DNA of 64,000 bases from Chitinophaga ginsengisoli (GTDB lineage: Bacteria; Bacteroidota; Bacteroidia; Chitinophagales; Chitinophagaceae): positions 1 to 64,000 of the forward strand of contig NZ_PYGK01000022.1 in assembly GCF_003014595.1 (NCBI RefSeq). Reading direction: 5' to 3'. Both the position numbers and the translations under genes were made by a program. Below the pieces are notes generated by a model. It did not search any database and was not told the origin of the DNA. It saw only the letters and a list, made by a program, of their open reading frames with translations. Every line of letters begins with the position of its first letter. Position 1 is the first letter of the stretch. Shown piece by piece: positions 34,826 to 43,152 of the stretch.

Positions 34826-36145
34826 GCGACCATCAGTATCAATAACAGGAACGCGCCGGTATATGTTCCGCCTGTTCTGAATGGCCATTACCAAGGCTCC
34901 GAGGAACAGGCAAACGGTAGCGGTAAGTATGAGCCAGTCCAGTATTGGAGTGCTTATCATGAAGATGTATCCGAGTCCCTGGGAAAAGAGCACCAGTTCA
35001 TTCAGGATAATGCCTGTTATAAATGTCCATAGCGCTATCGCTGTTACCTTGTTATAGTTGAACAGCCTGTTCTCTATGAGGTAAGCAAGTATAAACAGCG
35101 AAACAAATCCCAGTAATACCAGATGTAGAAAGCCTATTATGATTGGCCGGTTTGAAAAGGAAAGTACACCAAGTGAAGGAATAATGGTCAGCGATTGAAA
35201 GATCATTTTAAGTACAAAAGCGATCATCGCAAGGCCAGCCACCTTCTTAGTAAGCGGCCTCGTTTTCCGGCTGCCTGCCTGCAAACCCGGAAGCATTAGC
35301 AGAAAACTGAGCAGGGTAATCAACAGTAAAATACTTCCTTCAAGGGCGATGATATGAAATAAGCTACTAACGTTATGCCAGAGATAACATAGAAACATGG
35401 AGGGCAATACAGAGGCGGTTAAAGACCATGTAAACCACTTTGTATACCTGTTATCTATCTTCAGATAATGTAACAGCAGGGCGAAGACAGACAAAGAAAA
35501 GAAGCCACAGTATTGCAGGTGTAGGTAACTATAAATAGCATCCCGGTACAAATATGCCTGCTGTGATTTTGTTGCCATCAGGTATGCTAATGTAAAAGCC
35601 CCCGCAGAAGAAAGGGACATATATATAACAGCCCCAATGGAGAGCACCTTTACAGAATTGTTCACAGCAGACTTCCAGATATCTCTAATAAAGACGATAG
35701 TGAATGCGTAAGAGGAAAAAATAAACAGGGTTGAAAACGTAATACTGTACAACCCATATCCCTGAAACGGAAAGGTGAACAACATACCATAAGAGTTGAT
35801 TAGAATAGCGGCCAGCATCCATTTATATACCGCCTTTCCTACCCGTTCCGGAGGTAAAATGAGATACGTCATCAACGACAACAGCGCAATTGTAATCCAA
35901 CCTCCAAAAGCAAAATGCGAGTGCGCATGCAGCAGGTACTTGAAATCAAAGAAAGGAATGTCAAAAAGGATTTTACTCCGCAGTATCAGTCCCAGGAAAG
36001 CTACTACCGCCAGATTTACCAAAGCTATTTTTATCCAGAATGACAGACTGGTATTCGCCATTCGTTGGGTAAGACCTCTTATCATCCGCCGCCACCAACC
36101 GGATTCATGGCCCGCAGATAACGGCGCCAGCTGCTCATTTCTCAT
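34793..36145 (-). CDS. NnrS/heme-copper-oxidase-I-like twelve-helix membrane protein
   Basis: The protein (450 residues from ATG 36145, 457 from 36166, 470 from TTG 36205) has about twelve membrane helices with conserved His in LLHAHSHFAFGGW, SYLHLQYCGFF, LWHNVSSLFHI and IGFLHLVLLG. This pattern is seen in NnrS-like and heme-copper-oxidase-subunit-I-like proteins of Bacteroidota linked to nitric oxide stress. The catalytic layout of a real oxidase (tyrosine cross-link, full CuB set) is not evident. I chose 36145 because a promoter at 36175-36206 would put the start site at or inside the other candidates. It converges on nosY; a role in NO tolerance is inference. Confidence 0.75.
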   Translation of the reverse strand: MRNEQLAPLSAGHESGWWRRMIRGLTQRMANTSLSFWIKIALVNLAVVAFLGLILRSKILFDIPFFDFKYLLHAHSHFAFGGWITIALLSLMTYLILPPERVGKAVYKWMLAAILINSYGMLFTFPFQGYGLYSITFSTLFIFSSYAFTIVFIRDIWKSAVNNSVKVLSIGAVIYMSLSSAGAFTLAYLMATKSQQAYLYRDAIYSYLHLQYCGFFSLSVFALLLHYLKIDNRYTKWFTWSLTASVLPSMFLCYLWHNVSSLFHIIALEGSILLLITLLSFLLMLPGLQAGSRKTRPLTKKVAGLAMIAFVLKMIFQSLTIIPSLGVLSFSNRPIIIGFLHLVLLGFVSLFILAYLIENRLFNYNKVTAIALWTFITGIILNELVLFSQGLGYIFMISTPILDWLILTATVCLFLGALVMAIQNRRNIYRRVPVIDTDGRLKILPVKYSD

Positions 36146-36174
36146 TCCTGACTTCCTTGACCCCATAGCGATAT

Positions 36175-36206
36175 CAAAATTAGTAAAGTTGTCAATAAAA
36201 GACAAA
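36175..36206 (-). promoter_or_regulatory. promoter of the NnrS-like gene
   Basis: On the minus strand TTTG, 20 bases, TAATTTTG, almost the exact Bacteroidota consensus. A TTGTC/GACAA inverted repeat (36189-36205) overlaps the -33 region and may be an operator. Confidence 0.65.
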
Positions 36207-36279
36207 TTTATCCTTTTTTACTTGTACTATCATTTTCTTTCAACAATAGCCGTGTCATGTTTGGGTAGAATTTGAGATT

Positions 36280-37233
36280 ATGCACAAGCTTCTTATTTTG
36301 TGGCCAGATTTTAAAAAATCCATACCCTGCCCTATGACATCTCTTAAAATGATTGAAAAAGTCTTTAATACGACGCTACCCAAAGCCTTTACTGAATCCT
36401 GGGAAGGACTATTGAAAGACAAACTGTGCTTATTAAAAGCATACAACTTCGGGGACTTCTACCTCCTGAATGAGGCAGCTATTACAGCACTGAATACAGA
36501 AAAGAAACCAGACGTCACGCTCAGTAGTGAACTGGAAACTGTACGGAAGTTGATTGAGACGCGACCTTTTTTACGTGACTATGTGCCCGTCGCCATAGAA
36601 AGTTTATACCATTATTTCTATTGTTTCATTGGGTTTAAGAAGACGAATGGGGTCATTGAGGATGATAGCCTTTACTGGGTGCTTTCTTTCATAGACAGCA
36701 TCCCCGAAAAATTTAACTTTAAGAAAATTGCTTCAAAACATACTGATATACTCGGCGACCAGCGCTATGCCGAGCTCGCAGCTATTGTTCATGCAAAAGA
36801 TAGTCAGCTAACCATCAGTGCATCCGATCATATATACAGTCATCTTTTTGAAAGGTATACTTTTCTGGATAGTTACCTGGATGCAACTGCAAAACAATTA
36901 AATAAGCTGTTCAGCATCTTCAATGGCGTGAAATTTTTTGATGAAGGAGGGCATACTTTATACTGCGAATCCGGAGGAGTAAAATCAGTCATTTTTGATA
37001 CAGGAGATAAGGTAATGCAGCCTATTGAAAACACGAATGTGCCAGAGCCTTATGTGGTAATATACGACAACCTGAAACGTGCCCTGGCCGACAAATTAGG
37101 CCCATATACACTGTATGTATTTCACTGGAGGTTCTTTTCGCAGGAAATTGCTGAAACCGGGCTTGGCCTCTCAAAGAATAATAACATGGGTCCATTGATT
37201 GATCAATATGGAATGATGTTAAGGAACTTTTAA
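36280..37233 (+). CDS. protein of unknown function
   Basis: The 317-residue protein has no signal peptide, membrane helix or motif that I recognise. It is mixed alpha/beta with an aromatic-rich segment (ESLYHYFYCFIGFKK, about 110-125) and ends VFHWRFFSQEIAETGLGLSKNN. It is divergent from the NnrS-like gene with 134 bp between the preferred starts and is followed by its own terminator. Codon use looks like its neighbours. It is probably a real cytoplasmic protein; function unknown. Confidence 0.7.
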   Translation: MHKLLILWPDFKKSIPCPMTSLKMIEKVFNTTLPKAFTESWEGLLKDKLCLLKAYNFGDFYLLNEAAITALNTEKKPDVTLSSELETVRKLIETRPFLRDYVPVAIESLYHYFYCFIGFKKTNGVIEDDSLYWVLSFIDSIPEKFNFKKIASKHTDILGDQRYAELAAIVHAKDSQLTISASDHIYSHLFERYTFLDSYLDATAKQLNKLFSIFNGVKFFDEGGHTLYCESGGVKSVIFDTGDKVMQPIENTNVPEPYVVIYDNLKRALADKLGPYTLYVFHWRFFSQEIAETGLGLSKNNNMGPLIDQYGMMLRNF

Positions 37234-37274
37234 ATAAGGAAGTCTGTGCGCCATATGTGTACAGACTTCCTTAT
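37234..37274. terminator. bidirectional terminator
   Basis: ATAAGGAAGTCTGT pairs perfectly with ACAGACTTCCTTAT between two convergent genes. Confidence 0.85.
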
Positions 37275-37283
37275 CATCGGTTC

Positions 37284-39410
37284 TTAATGTGCCACTACTA
37301 ACTTCTGCGTTACACTATTTCCCTGCTGTTCAACCTTCAAAAAATACATGCCGGAATGCAGGTCATCTACCGGCAGACTTGCCCTTCCTCCTTCAATATT
37401 GATCATCCGCTGGCCAGCGGCAGATCCATTCACATGGAGGATGGTCACCAGTCCATTTCCTTTCCAGCCATTTCTGAATTTCAGGATAGCCGTATTAATA
37501 GCGGGCTGTGGATATACCTGCAACAAACCGGACAACTTGTTTTCATCTATCGGTGCTGGAGCAATATGTTCCGCTACACCTGGCAGTTTCAACGCACTGT
37601 TTACAGTGATCGTATCACTGATGATAATATCTTCTATATAAGTTTTAAAATTGCCGGTTTCCACTCCATGATCATAAGCAATCATGATCCGGTCAACGGT
37701 CTTTCCATTGAGCCAGTTACCAATATTACAGAAGATGCGGCGCCAGTTATTTGCCACTCCATGGCCTGCACCGGGATGCATGGAAATCCCGTTCTGGTCG
37801 GTAGCGCCTATATCGCGTAGGGTAGTACCGTCTGTCATTACCAGGTCGACTGTAACATAGCGGGAAAGGTTATTGGTAGGATAGGTCCAGAAGCTCAGTT
37901 TCGTAGCCGCATTCACCGGGATGTTCACATCAAATGCCCGAAAGTAATAGTAGGAGCTGGTAGCTGAATTGTCTGTGCCACTTACCCGTATGGATGAAGG
38001 GCCGGTATGACTGGTTTCTCCGCTCACTACACCACATAGGGGAGTGCTCACATTCTGCGGAACAGAACTTGGGTCGGCGCTGTTTGTCCAGCTTAACATG
38101 GCATCATATCCGGTTTCCACGCTTGTACGGAACCAGAGGGGCGCCACTGAATAAGGAATAGTTACATTGGTGGTCAGCGGTTGGGTACCTTTCAGTACCT
38201 GTGTGGCCCTGCCGGCAAGGCGCAGGTAAAAGTCGGAACCGATATAAGTACCATCAGCACTGCTGGTCAGGAAGTACTGGTTATTGGGCAATGCAAAATA
38301 GCTGTCGGCCATCTTCATGATATTGGTACCTTCATCATATTCATCAAACATCGCGATATAAGCCGTGTTCATTCCCAGGTTCTTGATGTTGTATAGCTGC
38401 CGCCAGAAGAACTCACCTTTATTACGGGGAATTTCATTGACCGGTCCACCGTTCCAGTTGCTCCAGGCAAAGCCGGAGAAGATCACTGGCTGATAATCGA
38501 TATTGTGTGAATTACAATAAGCCAGATCAGGTACCAGCTGGTTATTCTTGAAATTATCTGCACCGGTAAGATCCTTAAAACGACCTACCGACCACGGAGA
38601 GATCATATCAAATGCATCATATACCGCACCATAGCCGGCATAGGAATCGTCAGTACCGGTGAGCCAGTGGGTCGGTACACCTCCGATTACATAGTAGCCT
38701 TTTCCTTTTAACCAGTTGATGATAGCCAGGCTGTTGGCTGGGGAATTCGTACGGCCGGTCAGGCCAAAGCCCCAGATACAGATCACAGGTTTACCGTTCT
38801 GATGGGCATAATAAGGTGAATTGACCACCTGCAGGTCGTTCTCGATATGTAACCAGTCACTCTTTAAATAAGCAGTATCATCTGCGCTCATATCGTACAT
38901 GATATAGAAAATGCGCTGGTATTTCTCAGCGGCCCGACGCAGGCGGGTGGTTACGCTATCGCGGTTGGTCCGGAATACGCCATCCCGGGTCTCTCCCAGG
39001 AAACGTTGCAGGGCTACGCCGTCAATACCGTTGTCCTGCATCCACTTGCAATGACGGTCAATCACTTCCGGAAACCAGGAGGAGAACAACTTCGAAGACT
39101 GTCCATTATTCAGATTGCCAAGATTCGTTTGAAACAACTGACCTGCACCATATTCGGTCACGTCGGGGTATGCCTCAAAGGTAATGGCACCCGGAGCAGG
39201 AGCGCCGTTGTTGGTCTGGTACTGTCCGGCCGACCAGTGCCGCCAGCGGGCCACTGGTGAACCATCTCCAAAAGCATTGAACCAGGCCTGATAACCGCAG
39301 ATCACCTTGCCTGTAACAGATTGGGCGGCAGGCGCCACCTGGGCCAACGAAAATAAAGGGCTGCAGCATGGAGCTGCCATCAATAGGAATTGTAACAATA
39401 TTTTCCGCAT
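37284..39410 (-). CDS. secreted GH99/GH71-like protein with T9SS sorting domain
   Basis: The 708-residue protein has a signal peptide (1-23, FSLAQ), a TIM-barrel-like domain (about 30-385: GKVICGYQAWFNAFGDG, DNGIDGVALQRFLGET, YIMYDMSADD, IAMFDEYDEGTN) of the GH99/GH71-like type, a middle beta-sandwich that looks like a carbohydrate-binding module (about 455-605) and a C-terminal type A T9SS domain (VYPQPAINTAILKF to SGMYFLKVEQQGNSVTQKLVV). The GH99-like domain suggests cleavage of alpha-mannan or a related glycan. It is probably surface exposed or released. No PUL genes are adjacent. Confidence 0.85.
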   Translation of the reverse strand: MRKILLQFLLMAAPCCSPLFSLAQVAPAAQSVTGKVICGYQAWFNAFGDGSPVARWRHWSAGQYQTNNGAPAPGAITFEAYPDVTEYGAGQLFQTNLGNLNNGQSSKLFSSWFPEVIDRHCKWMQDNGIDGVALQRFLGETRDGVFRTNRDSVTTRLRRAAEKYQRIFYIMYDMSADDTAYLKSDWLHIENDLQVVNSPYYAHQNGKPVICIWGFGLTGRTNSPANSLAIINWLKGKGYYVIGGVPTHWLTGTDDSYAGYGAVYDAFDMISPWSVGRFKDLTGADNFKNNQLVPDLAYCNSHNIDYQPVIFSGFAWSNWNGGPVNEIPRNKGEFFWRQLYNIKNLGMNTAYIAMFDEYDEGTNIMKMADSYFALPNNQYFLTSSADGTYIGSDFYLRLAGRATQVLKGTQPLTTNVTIPYSVAPLWFRTSVETGYDAMLSWTNSADPSSVPQNVSTPLCGVVSGETSHTGPSSIRVSGTDNSATSSYYYFRAFDVNIPVNAATKLSFWTYPTNNLSRYVTVDLVMTDGTTLRDIGATDQNGISMHPGAGHGVANNWRRIFCNIGNWLNGKTVDRIMIAYDHGVETGNFKTYIEDIIISDTITVNSALKLPGVAEHIAPAPIDENKLSGLLQVYPQPAINTAILKFRNGWKGNGLVTILHVNGSAAGQRMINIEGGRASLPVDDLHSGMYFLKVEQQGNSVTQKLVVAH

Positions 39411-39511
39411 ATACGTGGAGTTTGGTTGACTACAATTTAATAGGCAGACGCTTAATAGAGAGGTTAATAACCCGCTTAATCAACAGTTAATTGTAAAATA
39501 ATTCTAAAAAG

Positions 39512-39525
39512 AACGAATATTCGTT
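39512..39525. promoter_or_regulatory. TetR operator 1
   Basis: AACGAATATTCGTT is a perfect 14-bp palindrome directly before the -7 box of the TetR gene. A near copy lies at 40147. Confidence 0.7.
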
Positions 39526-39533
39526 TATATTTG
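39526..39533 (+). promoter_or_regulatory. -7 box of the TetR gene
   Basis: TATATTTG matches TAnnTTTG exactly and ends 4 bases before the ATG, predicting a leaderless or near-leaderless transcript. Confidence 0.6.
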
Positions 39534-39537
39534 CATC

Positions 39538-40125
39538 ATGAGAGTTAAAGATGAAAACAAGGAACTGATCATCCGGGAAAAAGCGATTGAGATGATTGTA
39601 AAGGAAGGGTTTGATGGGCTGAGTATGCAGAAACTGGCCAAAGAGGCTAATATCTCGGCCTCAACCATTTACATCTATTTCAAAAACCGTGAGGATTTGC
39701 TGAACCAGCTTTATCTGAGCGTCTGGGAGAAATTCGAGAGAGACGCCCTGACCAATTTTTCCCCTGATATGCCATTTGAGGACGGGCTGTGGTTACAATG
39801 GAAGAACCGTTTCAGGAATATCTGTCAGAATCCCCTGGAGTATCAGTTTGCTGAGCAATTCCGCAACTCTCCGCTCATTAATCACAAGGATATAAAACCC
39901 AGTGTTTTCAGAAAGATCATGAACGACTTTGTTGACAATGCTGTTAAGAAAGGAGAGCTTGTTGATCTACCTGTTGATCAGTATTGGGCGATTGCCTATG
40001 GTCCGTTTTATACCCTGGTAAAGTTTCATTTTGACCAACGCAATATAGCGGGTAAAGCATTTACCCTGACAGAGCAAAAACTGAAACAGGTGTTCACCTT
40101 AGTAATAAAATCCCTAAATCCTTAA
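39538..40125 (+). CDS. TetR-family transcriptional repressor
   Basis: The 195-residue protein has the N-terminal TetR helix-turn-helix (AIEMIVKEGFDGLSMQKLAK, then ANISASTIYIYFKNREDLL) at residues 16-58 and an all-helical ligand domain. No later Met can serve as start because the DNA-binding domain begins at once. It should bind the palindromes at 39512 and 40147, repressing itself and the VOC gene that follows 63 bp downstream. The inducer is unknown, probably a reactive or aromatic small molecule. Confidence 0.9.
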   Translation: MRVKDENKELIIREKAIEMIVKEGFDGLSMQKLAKEANISASTIYIYFKNREDLLNQLYLSVWEKFERDALTNFSPDMPFEDGLWLQWKNRFRNICQNPLEYQFAEQFRNSPLINHKDIKPSVFRKIMNDFVDNAVKKGELVDLPVDQYWAIAYGPFYTLVKFHFDQRNIAGKAFTLTEQKLKQVFTLVIKSLNP

Positions 40126-40146
40126 AATTTTTTGACCTCATTAAAG

Positions 40147-40160
40147 AACGAACATTCATT
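40147..40160. promoter_or_regulatory. TetR operator 2, before the VOC gene
   Basis: AACGAACATTCATT agrees with operator 1 at 12 of 14 positions. It lies 29 bp before the VOC start codon. Confidence 0.6.
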
Positions 40161-40188
40161 TATTATTAACACATTAACCTTTAGAGCA

Positions 40189-40563
40189 ATGACGATTAAC
40201 CACCTCAACTTACCCGTGTCCAATGTCGCGGAAACAATTACCTTCTTTGAATCCTATTTTGATTTCAAATGCCTGGAGACCAAAGGAGATAATATGATTG
40301 CCGTATTGAGAAACCCGGCTGATTTCATCCTTGTATTGATGTCTTCGAAAATGAGCAAGACTGATAATACAACCTATCCTGATGCATTTCATCTTGGGTT
40401 TATATTGGATAGTAGTGAAAAAGTGAATGAACTTTTTTCAAAGCTAAAAGCCGGTGGGATACAGCTTGAGCGGGAGCCGCAGAAAATAAGGAATAGCTTT
40501 GGTTTCTATTTTTATTTTGGGGAATTGTTTATTGAAGTGGCGCATTATCTGGAGCAATCCTGA
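40189..40563 (+). CDS. VOC-family protein under TetR control
   Basis: ATG at 40189 is chosen because MTINHLNLPVSNVAETITFF is the standard VOC opening and the upstream codons contain the operator. The 124-residue protein has the two beta-alpha-beta units; the C-terminal block NSFGFYFYFGELFIEVAHYL carries the Glu ligand position. The gene probably detoxifies the TetR inducer. It overlaps the convergent HxlR gene by 19 bp. Confidence 0.85.
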   Translation: MTINHLNLPVSNVAETITFFESYFDFKCLETKGDNMIAVLRNPADFILVLMSSKMSKTDNTTYPDAFHLGFILDSSEKVNELFSKLKAGGIQLEREPQKIRNSFGFYFYFGELFIEVAHYLEQS

Positions 40564-40922
40564 TTTTGTTCAAGCCGTTTCGCAATCACCTCTCTCAACC
40601 GTTCTGCATTCCCGTCTCCCCAATTGCCTAACGCAGTAATAACCGGTATCAGACTTTTACCAAACTCAGTTAAACTGTATTCAACCTTTGGCGGCGCCTG
40701 AGGATATATCACTTTTGATATCAACTCATGCGCCTCCAGTTCATTCAACTGGATATTAAGCACTCTTCTGGATGCATCAGGGATCTTCCGTTGCAGTTCA
40801 CTCGGGCGTTGATATCCTTCGTTGATAAACCACAACAAACGGATCTTCCACTTGCCGTATAACACTTCGGCTACGAGATCCAGCCCGCAATGCAGGTTCG
40901 GAGAAATTTTTCTTTCATACAT
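40545..40922 (-). CDS. HxlR-family transcriptional regulator
   Basis: The start at 40922 gives MYERKISPNLHCGLDLVAEV, the standard HxlR opening with a single conserved Cys (residue 12). The winged helix follows: GKWKIRLLWFI, RPSELQRKIPDASRRVLNIQL and VEYSLTEFGKSL. The 125-residue length is typical. HxlR proteins sense formaldehyde, quinones or electrophiles through the Cys. It is divergent from the SDR gene, its likely target, with 128 bp between starts. Confidence 0.88.
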   Translation of the reverse strand: MYERKISPNLHCGLDLVAEVLYGKWKIRLLWFINEGYQRPSELQRKIPDASRRVLNIQLNELEAHELISKVIYPQAPPKVEYSLTEFGKSLIPVITALGNWGDGNAERLREVIAKRLEQNQDCSR

Positions 40923-40961
40923 GATAGCAAAATTAGCCCAATGCGGTAAATGTGACAATAT

Positions 40962-40977
40962 GGGAAGAATTTCTCCC
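40962..40977. promoter_or_regulatory. candidate HxlR operator in the divergent region
   Basis: GGGAAGAATTTCTCCC is an imperfect palindrome lying between the HxlR and SDR starts. Confidence 0.35.
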
Positions 40978-41022
40978 TATGCAATTCGGTTTTCCGTACT
41001 TGTCAGAGACTGGCGCGAGTTT

Positions 41023-41030
41023 CAACTTTG
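41023..41030 (+). promoter_or_regulatory. -7 box of the SDR gene
   Basis: CAACTTTG followed by TG, as at 16049 and 23552. It lies 20 bp before the ATG at 41051 and rules out the in-phase start at 40952. Confidence 0.5.
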
Positions 41031-41050
41031 TGTTTAAAATTATTCGACAC

Positions 41051-41845
41051 ATGGAACAGCAATTCAGTTTCAACGATGAACTTCAGGGTAAAATAGCACT
41101 TGTCACCGGCGGTACAAAAGGAGCAGGGAAAGCCATTGCCGACCGTTTATCACAGGCAGGAGCGACTGTCATCATTACGGCAAGGAATCAGCCGGAAGAG
41201 GCAAATAAGAGGCTCTATTTCATTTCCGCAGACCTCAGCACTGCTGAAGGCACACAAAAGGTGGTTAGTGAGGTTTTAAACAGGTTCAGCAAACTTGATA
41301 TCCTGGTAAATAATCTAGGCGGCTCTGAAACCCCTGGCGGCGGTTTTAAGGCACTAACAGACCAGGACTGGATAAATACCTTTCAGGCAAATTTGCTGGC
41401 GCCTGTGAGGCTGGATAGGGGATTTGCACCTGGTATGATAGAAAGAGGAACAGGGGTTATCATCCACATCGCTTCTATTCAGGGCAAACTGCCCTTGTAT
41501 GATGCTACTTTACCCTATGCGGCAGCTAAAGCCGGGCTTATCAATTATAGTAAAAGTTTATCAAATGAGATTTCTCCCAAAGGTGTCCGCGTATTAACAG
41601 TATCTCCTGGATGGATAATGACCACTGCAGCCAACAGAATGATGGAACGTATTGCTGAAAGCTCCAATACCTCCGTAGAACAAGCTGCACAAAGTGTAAT
41701 GGATGCATTGGGTGGTATACCAATCGGCCGGCCGGCGAAGCCGGAAGAAGTGGCAGAATTGGTGGGATTCCTTGTTTCACCAAGGGCCGGTTATCTTACA
41801 GGTACGGAATATGTCATCGATGGTGGGACAATTCCGACAATTTAA
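41051..41845 (+). CDS. SDR-family NAD(P)-dependent oxidoreductase
   Basis: The 264-residue protein has the classical SDR features: cofactor loop TGGTKGAGKAIA, NNLGG, catalytic Ser in IHIASIQGKLP, YAAAKAG with Tyr and Lys, and C-terminal GYLTGTEYVIDGGTIPTI. It probably reduces a ketone or aldehyde. It is controlled by the divergent HxlR regulator by position. Confidence 0.92.
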   Translation: MEQQFSFNDELQGKIALVTGGTKGAGKAIADRLSQAGATVIITARNQPEEANKRLYFISADLSTAEGTQKVVSEVLNRFSKLDILVNNLGGSETPGGGFKALTDQDWINTFQANLLAPVRLDRGFAPGMIERGTGVIIHIASIQGKLPLYDATLPYAAAKAGLINYSKSLSNEISPKGVRVLTVSPGWIMTTAANRMMERIAESSNTSVEQAAQSVMDALGGIPIGRPAKPEEVAELVGFLVSPRAGYLTGTEYVIDGGTIPTI

Positions 41846-41886
41846 CATGATAATTCTAGCTGGGAAAGGCTTTTGAAAAGGTATGT

Positions 41887-42056
41887 ATTCGCTCAAGGTA
41901 TACCCGAAGTTCAGTGAAGGCTATATCCTATAGGCGCTCTACTATAGCATTATAGGCACTTCCTATAGCGATCGCTATAGAAAAGTGCCTGTAATGTAGG
42001 ACTGGAGAGCCTATAGGATATAGCCTCTACCGAACCTCTACCGAACCACGAGCGAA
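41887..42056. repeat. 170-bp long inverted repeat (cruciform or MITE-like)
   Basis: Two arms of 85 bp are symmetric about 41971.5, from ATTCGCTC at 41887 to GAGCGAAT ending at 42056. The centre is the perfect 18-bp palindrome CTATAGCGATCGCTATAG (41963-41980). The arm blocks GGCTATATCCTATAGGC (41919-41935) and its exact complement (42008-42024), and AGGCACTT and AAGTGCCT, pair perfectly; mismatches fall in the same register. CTATAG or its variants occurs many times. A direct repeat CCTCTACCGAA occurs twice in the right arm. No coding sequence lies in it. Confidence 0.85.
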
Positions 42057-42270
42057 TTCAGATTTCAGATTACGGAAGATCGAATTCGGAAAACCAAAAG
42101 TTCTTTGATTTATTGACCTCAAAATATGCTCACTTCTGCCGCGATTTACGCTGCGAGGGCATAAAACTATGCATAAAGAAAGCCCTATCTGCCTTGATAA
42201 CCCATTCAGCATATAGCCACTGTATAATGGGCATAAGAACAGATAAACCGTTTTAGCTTAAACGGCTGCG
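42057..42270. other. non-coding stretch after the long inverted repeat
   Basis: No gene is supported here. A minus-strand frame at 42027-42212 is open but overlaps the repeat and has no recognisable content. Confidence 0.4.
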
Positions 42271-42537
42271 TCAATTGTTAATATTCCTGTAGCGTGCCAG
42301 GTTTAATTTCCCCGTGTACTTCTCCTCATGATCAATCGTCTGGTACATTACATTACTATTCGGTAATGACTCAATAAACCGGATAATTTCCTCAATAGTG
42401 AATGGAGATTCCAAATGCACTTCCACTGCGGAAGATCCTTCTTTAACGGGTGATATCTCATAATCACCTCCCAGAATGCGCTGTAACTTCAAGACATCCT
42501 GCTTGTTGTTGGCTCTAAAGCGATATGTATTTTTCAT
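42271..42537 (-). CDS. small protein of unknown function
   Basis: The start at 42537 gives an 88-residue protein (MKNTYRFRANNKQDVLKLQR, then ESPFTIEEIIRFIESLPNSN). I chose it over the in-phase ATG at 42723 because a perfect TATATTTG box at 42575-42582 on the same strand predicts a transcript starting near 42569. The composition suggests an alpha/beta ferredoxin-like fold that measures or binds a partner. No family is recognised. Confidence 0.6.
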   Translation of the reverse strand: MKNTYRFRANNKQDVLKLQRILGGDYEISPVKEGSSAVEVHLESPFTIEEIIRFIESLPNSNVMYQTIDHEEKYTGKLNLARYRNINN

Positions 42538-42574
42538 TGTCCCAGGTATAAGAATATCTGTTTGCAATCGTTTC

Positions 42575-42582
42575 CAAATATA
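42575..42582 (-). promoter_or_regulatory. -7 box of the 88-residue protein gene
   Basis: TATATTTG on the minus strand, 37 bases before the ATG at 42537. Confidence 0.55.
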
Positions 42583-42782
42583 GGAAAACACAAGCAATTG
42601 GTAATCAACCTCAGCCATAAGGAAAAAGGGTGACTGAAACGATCTTTCATGACCAAACGGCTCCCCTTTCGAAAGGGAAAAGCCGGCTTTTGCACTATAT
42701 TGTGGGATATATACTTTTTTCACATGATATCCGGTAGGAATATTAGGATTTAGTGCATATTTTAATAAAGTGTGAAATTGAC

Positions 42783-43148
42783 ATGAATATGATATTATAT
42801 CGCGAACTCGAAGACTATATTTATGAATATTGTAAAGAATACATGACGCAGGACGAATTCATGGCCCATAAGGTACTACTCTATAAAACGCCAAATACAT
42901 CCGAAGCTATGATTGCAAAAATGCGTGAACGAGGATGGTTCAATGATGAACCACATATCCTTGATATGATAGCAGATGGCTTTCCAGAATTCAAACGCAG
43001 AGTCGTAGCAAGGATCTGGCGGGAACACAAGGATATATTGCCATTGAACCTCTGTCCTAAATGTAACCTGATCGCCCGGACACCGGAGGCACACCAGTGC
43101 CGCTTTTGCAAGCATGACTGGCATTCCGCCGATGCAGCAGCAAAGTAG
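42783..43148 (+). CDS. small protein with C-terminal zinc ribbon
   Basis: The start at 42783 gives 121 residues; an in-phase ATG at 42753 is also open. The N-terminal part is helical (LEDYIYEYCKEYMTQDEFMA). The C-terminus has LCPKCNLIARTPEAHQCRFC followed by KHDWH, a four-cysteine zinc ribbon. Function is unknown; nucleic acid or protein binding is possible. It converges on the ABC-F gene with 4 bp between stops. Confidence 0.75.
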   Translation: MNMILYRELEDYIYEYCKEYMTQDEFMAHKVLLYKTPNTSEAMIAKMRERGWFNDEPHILDMIADGFPEFKRRVVARIWREHKDILPLNLCPKCNLIARTPEAHQCRFCKHDWHSADAAAK

Positions 43149-43152
43149 TTCG

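Noticed and set aside
41887..42056. CRISPR array, because CTATAG units recur
   Set aside because: The units are not regularly spaced with unique spacers; the whole is one inverted repeat.
42027..42212. 61-residue minus-strand frame beside the long inverted repeat
   Set aside because: It overlaps the palindrome and has no protein-like pattern.
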